NCBI RefSeq assembly: GCF_018991925.1
Contig: NW_024725489.1
Location: 7,539,065 to 7,603,064, forward strand
DNA from: Homarus americanus
Taxonomy: Eukaryota > Arthropoda > Malacostraca > Decapoda > Nephropidae
Reading direction: 5' to 3'
DNA: 64,000 nucleotides
Each line of letters opens with the position of its first letter. Within the stretch, counting starts at the first letter, position 1. Shown here piece by piece: positions 16,140 through 28,549 of this stretch. The notes below the pieces were generated by a model. The model was not told the DNA's origin. It saw only the letters and a program-made list of their open reading frames with translations, and ran no database searches. The position numbers and the translations under genes were made by a program.

Positions 16140-16325
16140 TGTTATGGTCTGCTGGTGAGAACGACGCCCGTCATGTAGAAGACAAACACACAGTCCCATG
16201 ATGATCTGCTGGGTGTGAACGACCCCCATCACGTAGAAGACAAACACACACACACACACGCCACCAGGATGGTCTGCTGATGTGAACGACTCCGTCACGT
16301 AGAAGACAAACACACACACACACTA
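16140..16325 (-). repeat. degenerate tandem copies of an exon 3' end plus intronic (AC)n (copy 1)
   Basis: The end of the upstream MARVEL-like exon (FVFYVTGVVHIQQT) and the start of its intron recur about three times at intervals of about 60 bp, separated by (AC)n runs. The duplicate block (30,645-30,762) has one fewer unit. Confidence 0.65.
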
Positions 16326-16518
16326 CCAGATGGTCTGCTGATGTGAACGACTCCCCGTCACGTAGAAGACAAACAAGAGAGGCGTAATGAGCATGGCTGC
16401 TACCATCACCCCGCCCGCGAAGAAGTCAGCGTCGGTGCCCACACTAAGAGAGTCGTGTTGGGGTCACCGAGAGTGAGCGGTACCCCACGGAACAACCCAG
16501 AGCTACACTCACGCTCAC
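16326..16518 (-). CDS. penultimate exon of MARVEL-like protein (gene 2, copy 1)
   Basis: Counterpart of 30,763-30,957 with several single-base losses that break the frame and a damaged donor site. The acceptor next to CTGACGGGCGGG is present. See the copy-2 entry for the protein description. Confidence 0.5.
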
Positions 16519-16654
16519 CTGACGGGCGGGAGTTAATTATGAGGACCATTAGAGGGTAGAGATTAGTTGAGGGATAATGGGGAACACAAATCATGTATCA
16601 CCAGAAGATCCGTCCACCAGTTTATTTCACCTAAGATTAACCTTCCTAACGCTA

Positions 16655-16910
16655 CCTAGGGGTTTGGTTAGGTTAGGTTAATGTTAGGTTAAGTTAGCAC
16701 TAGAATGTCTTATCTCTAGGTTAAATTAACGTTAGCGTAGTTTAGGTTAGCGAGTTTAATCTTAAGGTTAGGTTAGTGTAGTGTAGTTTAGATTAGATTA
16801 CTTCGTTGAGGTGGTTATCTTTAGGTTAAATAAAATAAGTTTATTAAGTTAGGTTAAGTTAGGTTATCGTTAGGATGGTTAATCTTTAGAATTGGTTAGT
16901 TTAAGGTTAG
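16655..16910. repeat. degenerate GGTTA/TTAGG-rich tract (copy 1)
   Basis: Irregular runs of GGTTAGGTTA, GTTAGGTTAA and related strings, all with the telomere-type TTAGG core in the same orientation. The duplicate is at 31,090-31,370. Confidence 0.7.
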
Positions 16911-17319
16911 TGCTGTAATGAGTGAAAATCAGACCAAAGCTTACAGCCCTGAATTACATCACATATAACAGCAAGTACAGTACAGACCGCGTGGTACCCT
17001 AACATCACAGGTTGATACACCGCAGGTCAAGACCTGACCCCAGCCTAAGTACTTGGGTAACCCTACGATATAACCGTGCTAAGGAAACCACATCTGACCA
17101 AGACCCACCCGGCGGTAATAATTACAGAAGCACTATTGTCCTGCGACATGACCTCACCTGGGCAAACACCTGTCCAGACCTGACCCAGGGAGATCAAGGA
17201 CCCACTAATCAGCCAGCACCCCTGTTACATAACCCAACAACCCGGTCAAGACACACCCACTTAAGTAGGAGAGGTCACCTCCGTTCCTCCAATATATAAG
17301 GGTTTCGTGCCGTTGCCCG

Positions 17320-18605
17320 AATAGGTAGGGTGCCCAAAATTCAAAAATCACAAGACTGATGCTACGAGAATGACCAAAGCAATGACGAGACAACTGGAAA
17401 CAGGATACCGGTAGCCTTCCAGGCACACCCAAAACGTAAGGAGGAACTAAAATACCAGCTTGTGCCAAACATCAAAATTTTGCCCGATAAAATGGAAGAC
17501 TTCTAGCAGTCCCGTGCCCGGAAAAGGATGTAGACAATATGCCTTGCCGACCCGTATTTAAAGCAGTTCATATTTGAACAGTATTAACACCACAACTATG
17601 CAAAAACTGTGGTACTAAAAGGGTATAGAAAATATACCAAAGAAATACTCAAGCTAAGTACGCAGCAATATAGAAGAGAAGTTGTCCATGTCAGAGTTGA
17701 GAGGGAAGTAATGCCCAGTTCACCATGATGAAGGCTGGGGTTTAGAGACTTCATACAAAACCCGGTAGAGAATGTAGCTCCCCACCTGTCAAAACAAATA
17801 CCATAAGGAATTTACGCATAACACCGTGTTGAACCTGGCATAAATACAATCATCTAGCAAATAAACTGTCCCCAAAAAGATATAGGTTTGCCCGAATGTG
17901 CAGCAGAGAGCCAAGCACATCTAAAGAAATGTGCAACAAAGATGTTCCCAATGTTTGAATTGGGGCCAGACCACTGAACACTAGGCAAGGTCCTAAGGAA
18001 AGAAATAATTAGAATCTGAGAGAAAATAAAATAAGTAGTAGTAGAAACAGACCAATAAGACATATATGCAGCAATTGCAAGCTGCAAGATACCAATCAAA
18101 GGTTCTAAATAAAGGAAGAAAACCCCATGCAACCTAAGTATACCTAATCTGATATCATAATTCCAACTAGTATCATTCTAAAATACATCAACAAGCACAA
18201 ACAAAAACGGGAATTTTTGGAAAAACGATCAGGGAAATGTTTGCTGCAAATAACTGTTGAGGAAAATTCCCAGACGATTTCCCCAACAGAAATATTTAAA
18301 TTGTCAATGAGAGAAATGGAATAACCAAACACGGGTTACATAAACCAAACTAGGCACAGAAGAAACGTCATGGAAATAGACCATTGCTATTTCAATGCAG
18401 CCGCAAAATCATCGATCGTGGGCAACCACCAGCAAACAGAGAAACCAAGCAATCCATGCATGACCCAACCAAAGAATCAAGAAAAGAATCCCAGTCCGTT
18501 ATCGTGCCTCCATCTTCGCCACCTGCGATGCAGGTGGGTCAGGCCAGATCGGTATCCGCTTTAAATAAAAAACACACCACCTACAATATCAAATGATAGA
18601 CTTCT
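17320..18605 (+). pseudogene. scrambled copy of LINE B ORF1 at contig end
   Basis: Aligns piecewise with 31,790-33,201 but is riddled with small deletions and substitutions and has lost over 100 bp, so no long frame survives. The counterpart keeps an open frame of 428 codons, so the damage probably reflects poor consensus at a low-coverage contig end rather than evolution. Confidence 0.7.
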
Positions 18606-18705
18606 NNNNNNNNNNNNNNNNNNNNNNNNNNNNNNNNNNNNNNNNNNNNNNNNNNNNNNNNNNNNNNNNNNNNNNNNNNNNNNNNNNNNNNNNNNNNNNN
18701 NNNNN
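18606..18705. other. assembly gap, 100 N
   Basis: Exactly 100 N, the conventional placeholder for a gap of unknown size between contigs. Confidence 0.99.
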
Positions 18706-19577
<872 letters not shown>

Positions 19578-20936
19578 AGGCATATAATTTTAAAACTAGC
19601 CTGTCGGCGTCCTGATGATGGTATGCTGTAGAATATATTGTTATAAATATTCACCAAGGAATTTATTGAAAGTCTGGTCTTAAAACCGTAGATTTCAGCG
19701 AAGTAGGGGAGCCAGCTGACGATGAAGTTCAGGATCAGGGTCACTGTCAGTCCGTGTTGATAGTAGGTCCAATATGGAGTCGATGAGAAATCCAAGATGA
19801 CGTCAACGACAAGTCCAATATGGCATCCTCTTTGCTAAGGCGACTGAATCCAACGACCTCAGTGATGTCGAAATTCCAACCATCTGGTAACCCGGGGACT
19901 CTGGGGGGCGGTGAACACTGGAAGTCACACCATGGGTCACAGGGTACATTCACCGGTGGTGTTATCCATAAGCGCTGACTCAGTCTCAACAACCCTTGGA
20001 GGTAGAGACTGGGGGTGGCACCACCTGGGGGGTTGCCTGGGGCGTTGGGAGGGGGTTCTTCATGCTGGGCAGAAATGAATTCGCTGACCAGGTTGGTGAC
20101 TGCCTAGTAGCCACAACAACGTAGTCACGGCCTCTGGGTGGGGTGTTACATTTTGACAAGTGTTGTCACAATGACATGAATTATCAATAACTCACTTTGT
20201 AGTTTGACTTAGATAAAAACAAACGTATACATCAATCTGGGACGACAGATAAATGTATCACTCAATGTAACATTTCTCACTCAGGTATATATCCTGGTGC
20301 AACTATGGAGAAAGACACAAAAATATCATCACTGTTTGTTTAAAGACACTGGGTTTGATTATATTAATGGGTCCATTAGCTGCCACCTTTATGTAGCCTG
20401 TTTCCAGTTTCGTGAGCTTGGCTGATGAGAGGTAACTTAGTAGCTACATTTAAAATGTTCATGGGTTAAGTTTGCAAAGCCCAAATGGTCTTTTTTTCAT
20501 TTATTTCAAAGAATAAACTGTCCACACTCAACAAGGACATTACCGTAATTAACACTATAAGCTGTAAGTGTTATGGAAGGACGGAAGCTTATCTGGGATA
20601 AGCTTTTATGTCACACGTCCATCTATCATGAAGAATGAGCGGTACATGGCTGTAAGCCCGCTGAAGGGAGCTAAGTTAGCACCCTTAGAGACGCTACCTC
20701 GCCAGTGGAAAATTACTTATCACTTGATGCATGTATGACACTCACTGCTCATGAAAATTACGGGGGTGATGGAATTATATAAAATTGATGTATTCATCCA
20801 TATTTATACAAGTACTATTGTCTATTAGACACTGGCTAATACAGGAGATCTTAGCTACCAAACTATCTAACTACCTAACAGCCCAACAGGAGTTATTTTA
20901 AAGGGTGGATTATCTAATTACCTAACTACCTTACAG

Positions 20937-21107
20937 GAGATCTTAACGAGTGGTCTGTTGACGCTGTTCTTCTTTGTGTCTGGCATCTGCGTCTTGGCTT
21001 TCTACTCCGGCTCACCAGTACCTGACGCCTGTGGATCCTTCTGCTTCTTCACCAGTATTATCTACGGCATCGATGTGTACTTTGCCTTCCAGATTGAAGT
21101 GGAGTAG
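20937..21107 (+). CDS. terminal exon of MARVEL-like membrane protein (gene 1, copy 2)
   Basis: Identical to 6,330-6,500, with the same acceptor, two hydrophobic helices and TAG stop. Probably the same locus represented twice. Confidence 0.55.
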   Translation, partial: EILTSGLLTLFFFVSGICVLAFYSGSPVPDACGSFCFFTSIIYGIDVYFAFQIEVE

Positions 21108-22504
21108 AGGTGATGATAATGATGATGATGATTTATAGTGTGTAGTTTACGTCCTCCTCTTCTTCTTCTCTTCCTCCTCCTTTGCCTATTAATTTTTCTC
21201 CTCCTCTTCTTACTCCTACTCCACCCCCTTCTCCTCCTCCTGCTAGTGTGGTGATGAGGTTACATCTAACGTAAGCAAATGTCCTAAATCATCTTAGTGT
21301 GTATGTGTGTATTTTGTCTAATTGTCTCTTTTAACTTGCGGCCACCACAACTAATAATATCTACCTACAGTCGTGGCTAGATGACATGAACCTAACCTAA
21401 CCTAACCTAACGTATGCAAACTTAAACTGATCTAACTAACCATTAGGATCAAACATAAGACGCCCTAATCCACCCTTAGCATCGACAAAACTTAATAGGT
21501 TAACATAGGTTAGATTTGATTGGTCAGTGTAGTCTGACGTAGAAGAGTGACGTCACATGCTACAGGCGCGATGATTGGTTTGGTAGGTCTGTGTAGTCTC
21601 ACGTAGAAGAGTGACGTCACATACTACAGAGGTGGTGATTGGTTCCATGTACATTGTGTCACCGCCAACCACTAAGGGAGACAACAAGGGCACCTGGCGT
21701 TTAAGGGGTCATCACACAAATATTCTCAAGACGATCTATACATATACTACCAGAGTGTTTCATACAAAATTTATGCACACTGCCTTACAGACTGTCTTGA
21801 AAATCACGTGAAATGATCGTGTTACACCAGCAACAATGCCCTTGTGTGAGAGCTGCAACAGGTGAGGGTAATGTTGCTGTCTAATACAATCATTCATGTA
21901 ATCTCCACGTACAGTACAGTGCATCCTGTAAGGTGGAGTCAGGAACGAACATACAAAATACGTCTTAGTATGTTTATTGTAAGGAAGAAGTAGGGATAAC
22001 TTGAAGATTAACCCCCCTAGCTTATTTCACCTGAAGATTAGCCTCCTAACACTAACTTAATCAACATTAACGATAACCTATATTAACAATCCTTAAAACT
22101 AACCTAACCTAACGAGAACCTGTATTAACAACCCTTAACACTAACCTAACCCTCCAAGGCAATGTTAAAATATTTAATCATCAGGTGAAATAGTGATGGG
22201 CTAGTCTTGAGGTGATCCAGAAATACTGTAAAATATAAGCAGGTTTTGTATTTTTATTATATCAAGAATACAAACTAAAATAACTGTTAGGTAGTAATAA
22301 TAATAAGTGTAATTCTTCATATAGTGACTGATGATAAATATTGGTATGTTTTATGTAAGTCAATATTTTCTTCGTTTGTATTCAATGTAAATAAAGCTCG
22401 ATACAGTACTACGTCCTGAGTATTTCTTCACCGCATGTTTACGAGTTGGCCAGATGGTCGGGAGGTTCTGTTGCAACTGTTGGCAAGTACTAGTCATGTA
22501 CTGG

Positions 22505-22920
22505 CTCTGTTGAAACAGCTGGCAACATTCAATTGCTATAAAGTCGCCGCCGCGCACCGTTCCATAGTAAGCCGCGCGCATTGCGCCACCTGTTATAAGC
22601 CGTTACAGCACCAAAAGCGCTGGCTCTATAGTCAGCACCGGGCAGCGTTGCCCCATAAGCCGCGCTGCACTGGACCTTACCGCCCACAAGCCGCCAGCGC
22701 ACCGACAGTACTGGCCCCTGTTATGTTGGCCAGGCACCGCATGTACTGGCCTATTATAAGCTGTTGCGCAATTGGGTGCGTTCAGCTCGCATAAACCGTT
22801 GACAGGCACAGGCATGTAAATTGGCCTGGTTATAGTTGCTGCGCAACAGTACCGCCTGCTGGCGAAACCACGGCGCACGCCCCGCGAGTCCGCAGCACCA
22901 AAAACTGGCCTAAGAGGTTG
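22505..22920. other. scrambled, GC-shifted patch inside the 40-bp minisatellite
   Basis: Where copy 1 has clean 40-bp units, this stretch contains only ghosts of the unit (CTGTTATAAGCC, TTGGCCAGGCACCGCATG) mixed with GCGCGC-rich strings found nowhere else in the block. It looks like failed consensus over a tandem repeat rather than native sequence. Confidence 0.65.
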
Positions 22921-23337
22921 CTGGCAAGTACTGGCTCTGTTATAAGCTGTTGGCAAGACTGGGCATTTGCTGGCTCTGTTATAAGCTGTTGGCAAGTACT
23001 GGACATGTACTGGCTCTGTTATAAGCTGGAGGCAAGTACTAGACATGTACTGGCTCTGTTATAAGCTGTTGGCAAATACTGGACATGTATCGGGCTCTGC
23101 TATACACTGTTGGCAAGTATTGAGCATGTACTGGCTCTGTTATAAGCTGTTGGCAAGTACTGGACATGTACTGGCTCTGTTATAAGCTGTTTGCAAGTAC
23201 TGGGCATGTACTGGCTCTATTATAAGCAGTTGGCAAGTACTGGGCATGTACTGGCTCTGTTATAAGCTGTTGGTAAATACTGGACATGCAGTGGCTCTGT
23301 TATAAGCTGTTGGTAAGCACTGGTCATGTACTGGCTC
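22921..23337. repeat. 40-bp minisatellite, 10 clean units (copy 2)
   Basis: Matches units 15-24 of the copy-1 array in order, including the distinctive variants (ggcaagact, ctatacactg, ttataagcag). Confidence 0.93.
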
Positions 23338-23338
23338 C

Positions 23339-23919
23339 AAAATGTATCTGTACCTACTCCAGTGTTAGTCAAGTCTGGTCTTGAATGAGCTCACACTCGG
23401 TGCCGCCACAACACTCTCTGACAGATTGTTCCAAGAGTGTTCTGGACTTGTGGCTCCTTCAACCTTGAACTGTGACCCCTTGTGGGGTGAAGGTGATCCA
23501 GCTCCAGGTATCAACACTCGACTGAGATGTTTATAAACTTCAATTACGTCACCTATTACCTGCCTATAGTATAAGCAAGGCAACTGAAGGCGTTCTTATC
23601 TCTCTGGGTAACTGAGGTTCCGCAGTGCAGGCACCAGTCTGGTGGCCCTCCTTTGGGCACTGACAATCAACTGACAGTCTCTAGCACATCTCGGGGAAGC
23701 ACCTCACTTTTGAAGAGCGTTACGAAAGAAGGACCTTCATTGTATATGAACGAACTTCTTTTACGACCTTCTAGCATAGTCTTGATTTACTTTCTCATAA
23801 TGGCCCGAGAACTTCAGTTTGTTGTCAACATAATACACCTAGGTCCTTTTCACATTCGGTCACCGTTAACGTTGTTTCTCCGTCCTGTTGGGACATGTGA
23901 CGAAGTGTCCTGTTATGCT
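23339..23919 (-). mobile_element. LINE C fragment (copy 2 of 8,840-9,420)
   Basis: Same sequence and same frameshifts as copy 1. Confidence 0.8.
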
Positions 23920-24534
23920 AGTGACACATACTAAGCCTCACACAGCCACCCTGACAAGTACGGTCTATAGCCTCAGTGTACACTTAGTGACAGCGGCAGA
24001 TAACACTGTAAATGTATTTAAAATGGGGCACCGTATATTAGTATAACATGTGCAGAAGCAACATGATATAAAAGGCAAGAAATTTGATGATTAAGTCTGA
24101 GAGTAACACTTGAACGTGTGATAACAGCAACTGCTCTCAACCCCTGGCAGGCAACAGGCGTACCAACATGGATGGATGATAAGCATGGTGGACGAAGCAA
24201 CAATAAAATAATGGCGTTAAATCAGTGGTGTAGCTAGAGGACGATCCTTCCCTCACCAAGAATAAGAATGGATTTTATCGGAAAATTTCTCCCTCTATCG
24301 GAAAGCTAGATGTATGGGTGAGAGACGAACTGCATGTAATGAATGATCTAGTATTATTAACCCTTGTGAATCTTCTTTATTTCATTAGTGGTAATATCTG
24401 TACCTCAAAATAAAAAAAATCTTTGTTATGACAGTAAACTGTTATATATTGAGATAGATGACTGGAATGCAGTATCTTGTCACTCCAGGTTGTCTCGTCT
24501 CAAAGACTGGTACCTAAAGTCGTCATAAAAGAAA

Positions 24535-24643
24535 TATTCAAAATACTGCTTTTTTCTCCACCCAATTTATGTTCTCTGCAAGACTCTGCACACTTTGTGT
24601 ACGAAATCCTCTGTCCAAGTATATGAATAGACACCATAGAATT

Positions 24644-24725
<82 letters not shown>

Positions 24726-27008
24726 ATACTGTTAATGAATATGATGTATTTCTTTGTGTATGAACTCTGTCCTGCGTGGCAGTGAGAAGTGATACCACCC
24801 TCAGTGTCAAGACCTGACTGAATTACTCAGAATAGGCAAACTGTACTCCAAGCTTTGTCAATAAATTTGTTAAACTAACTATGTAATATCAAGCCAAACC
24901 CCACTAAAATATTATGTAACACAACCCTGAACAACCCCCTCCTCAACACTGCTCCAGATCACACCAATCAGAACTGTCAAGACTCTGGATGACTTAACAG
25001 CTGCTTTACATACAAAGGGTTTTCAATTATCTCGCAGCTCAGTATATTTGTGACTACTGCCTAGAAATTCTTCAACTTGAGAGGGAAAAAGACATGTGAA
25101 AACAGTTCATGCTAAACTAATGAGGTCTGAAAATAGTGCACATTCTAGATATCCAGATACCTATATGCTAGAACATCTATCTCTTATCTGGAAGAGATTG
25201 CTTCTCTACTTGGACCACATGAAGTCACATTCCATTCACAAGATAACAAGGCAAGAGTTCCAATAGGCTTTACCACTGCAAACAAACAGGCTCCTCTGAT
25301 AATGCAAATGGAATATAAAGTCACTCTTAGTGACCATTATTTTGTTGTTGCCCCTAAACACAAACTAATACCATCAGTAATAGATGGTATTTCAATAAAG
25401 GAAAGCTGTATTGGAGAACATATATAGCCATACGAAGTGCTAAGCACACATCTTCAACTGCAATGGGGCATCTGAGAGATATGAAGAAAGTGCCTTCCTT
25501 ACCACAGTTTATTGAACAGATGTTTACACCTGATGGTATGCCACAGCCAGTCATGATTGTAACAGTAGATGGTGGTCCTGATAAAAACCCTAGGTATGAA
25601 AAAACCATCACGTGTGCTGTTGTTTATTTTTGCACATATGATCTAGAAGCTCTCTTCATTGCAACAAATGCATCAGGTCGAAGTGCATTAACAGAGTTGA
25701 ACGACGTATGGCCCCACGTTGCCATGATCTAGCTGGAGTCATCTTACCTCAGGATCATTTTGGAAGCCATTTAAATTTTAATGGAGAAAATGTGGATGAA
25801 GAATTGGACGAGCAAAATTTTGCCCATGCAGGGAAAATTCCCGCAGACATTTTGTCAGCTACTGTTACTGGTGGCTACCGAACAGCTGCTGAATATGTTG
25901 ATCCACAGGAAAAAAATGAACCAGAAACCCTTGAAAAGAGTCCTCCCTGGTAAGCAAAACATGTGCAAGAGAGTCAATATTTTCTACAGGTCATCAAATA
26001 CCAAGATACAGCTTGCTGTAATGCACCAAGAAGTTCTTACTTTTCAGCTATTACCAACAAATTCTTGCCCTCACCACTTCCCCTTGTACAAACAGCAGAT
26101 GGCTTGTTATGTTGTCTTGATGAGATGAGTGCCAAATATCCACCGCTCTTTGTCAATCTAGCACTGGACAAATGTGTGCTACCAGTTCGGGCAGTTAAAA
26201 AGTCTCCAAAAGGCCTTCCATATGATTTGGCATGTCCTTGTCTGAAGAATGAGCTGCAGAAGCGCAACTGTGGAACATGTGGCAAATACTTTGCCTCAGT
26301 CAAGTCCATAAATGCACATATTAATAAACACTCTTCGAGTTGCATGAGTCGCCATTATGTTGTGAGTGCTCCAGCAGAAAGGCTGCAACCTCAAAGACTA
26401 GCTGCCAAGAGACAAAGGGAATTCATGTGTGTTGTCAAGTACCTGGAAAAATAAGAGTATGAGTGGCACATTGAGGAAGAATTGGATACTGAGGGACTTG
26501 AAATGCCAACTGAGATCAGGGCTAACAAAGGAACACCAATCGTGACTGTACCGGTAGAGAACCAGTGTGGCAGGAAGACTGTTAGATCTGGGACAACACA
26601 CATGAACCACCCCTGGACACTTAAATATTTAGACTGAGAACTGAGTTTTCAGAAATTTATTTGTTTTTGACATGCAAACAATATATCAGGAATATATTAC
26701 ATAAAAATCATTTCCTTTCATTATTAAAGTTGCATTACTTGCTTTCACCTTTATTTGAAAAAAATAAAATACGCATTTATGTGACAAGGTATAGAAAAAC
26801 CTCAGCACATATATTATTTTTTTTAATTCTTCGTACACTTATAGTATTAAAAAGTTTCAAAGATTACATCTGTATTATTTAGGCTTTATTTTATTTTTTA
26901 CTGAAACATAATACTTCCTCTGACACCCCCACCCCCTTGTAACACACTGTAACACCTGACTTTATACCCCACACCCCCCTCTGCATTATGTAATTTTTGA
27001 ATGGCCCC
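24535..27008 (+). mobile_element. DNA transposon (copy 2 of 10,036-12,581), left end scrambled
   Basis: The right terminal inverted repeat (26,983-27,008) is intact. The left end is corrupted between about 24,494 and 24,645, where only a trace such as TTCAAAATAC remains. Internal sequence is near-identical to copy 1. Confidence 0.7.
24956..26637 (+). pseudogene. decayed D-D-E-like transposase with C2H2 finger (copy 2)
   Basis: Same breaks as copy 1 in the N-terminal two thirds. The C-terminal part is better preserved: 25,963-26,454 stays open through CGTCGKYFASVKSINAHINKH, a canonical C2H2 spacing. Downstream, after a TAA, the frame continues as an acidic tail (EYEWHIEEELDTEGLEMP) to a TGA at 26,635-26,637. 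Confidence 0.65.
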
Positions 27009-27296
27009 TTAATTTATTGCTTTTAATCAATAACATTTTCTTAATGTAGTCTGATATTGGATCATTTTAAACAAATTAAGAAATACTGTATTGTATTCCG
27101 CTGCCTTAAATATATTATAGTTAATTTCCTGAATAGCGAGAGCAGATGGCAGCCTCGCACAATAAAAGTCCACGAGATTATTACGGAAAAATTATGTACA
27201 GTATCCATAAGTCATACTGATGATATGTTAAGAGTGCCGGGCGGGACATACAGTCGGCCAGCCAGTCACCACCAGACCAACAGCACTCTTTTACTT

Positions 27297-27885
27297 ACCT
27301 TTTTACTTTTATCCTCTTCACCACTGATCGGCTCGTTCGCCGCTTGGGCGATCGGTCACGTCTCTGTTACGCACTGTTGGCACGTACTGGGCATGCACTG
27401 GCTCCTGAATGTATCTGAACCTGCTCCAGTATTGGTAAAGTCTGGTCTTCAAAGAGCTCACACTCGGTGCCGTCACCACACTCTGGCAGATTGTTCCAAG
27501 AGTTCACAACTCTCACTCCGAAAAAGTTACCCCTCACAGTTATCCGGACTTGCAGTTTCTTTAACCTTGAGCTTTGTCCCCGAGTGGAGCGAGCGTCCGC
27601 CAGCTCAAGGTAAGGACACTCGACTGAGTAGTGCCCTCCGAGATGCTTGTACACCTCAATCAGATTTCCCCTTGCCCGTCTGTTGTACAATTAAGTTAGG
27701 CAAGTTCAGGCGCTCCAATCTCTCCGGGTAGCTGAGGTGCCGCAATGCAGGCACCAAACTGGTGGCCCTCCTTTGGACATTTTCAATCAGCTGACAGTCC
27801 CTAGTATATCTCGGGGACCGAACAGGATGACAGTACTCCAGGCGGGGAAGCACTTCACCATCTAGATTTCTGAAGAACCTCTGTG
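27297..27885 (-). mobile_element. LINE C minus arm (copy 2)
   Basis: Counterpart of 12,866-13,440 with fewer indels. It includes long uninterrupted stretches (for example 27,690-27,367 on the minus strand covering RRARGNLIEVYKHLGGHYS to NSWNNLPE). Confidence 0.82.
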
Positions 27886-28549
27886 GGCTCCAAGAATGGT
27901 CGAAGAAATGGCTGCTGAGATTTAATGTCACAAAGTGTAAGAGGGTGCACCTGGGGCGTACCAACGGTAAGGAGACGTATCATATGTCCCAACGGGATGA
28001 AGAAACGGCACTAACTGAGACTAAATGTGAGAGGGACCTAGGTGTGTATGTTGACAATGAGCTGAAGTTCTCGGGCCATTGAGAAAAGAAGGTAAATCAG
28101 GCAAATAAATTATTGGGTCTTATAAGAAGGTCGTTCAGATATCTAGATGGTCCGTCCCACGTAACGATCTTCAAGAGTGAAGTGCTTCCCCATCTGGAGT
28201 ACTTTCACCCCGTCTGGTCCCTGAGATATGCTAGGGACTGTCAGTTGGTTGAAAATGTTCAAAGGAGGGCCACCAGACTGGTGCCTGCACTTCGGCACCT
28301 CAACTACCCTGAGAGATTGGAGCACCTGAACTTGCCTAGCTTAATATTACAGACGGACAAGGGGTGACCTACTTGAGGTGTATAAGCATCTCAGGGGGCA
28401 CTACTCAGTCGAGTGTCCTTACTTGGAGTTGGCGGATGCTCGCCCCACAAGGGGTCACAGCTCAAGATTGAAGAAGCCGCATGTCCAGAAAACTGTGAGG
28501 GCAAACTTTTTCGGAGTGAAAGTTGTGAACTCTTGGAACAATCTACCAG
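27886..28549 (+). mobile_element. LINE C plus arm, body part (copy 2)
   Basis: Counterpart of 13,440-14,089. Here the LINE C frame from 28,378 runs straight across the junction into LINE D without a stop (to 28,983), creating a 201-codon chimeric open frame by chance. Confidence 0.82.

Noticed and set aside
22360..23046. Open frames in the GC-rich patch and minisatellite of copy 2
   Set aside because: The sequence there appears to be a consensus artefact, and copy 1 lacks these frames.
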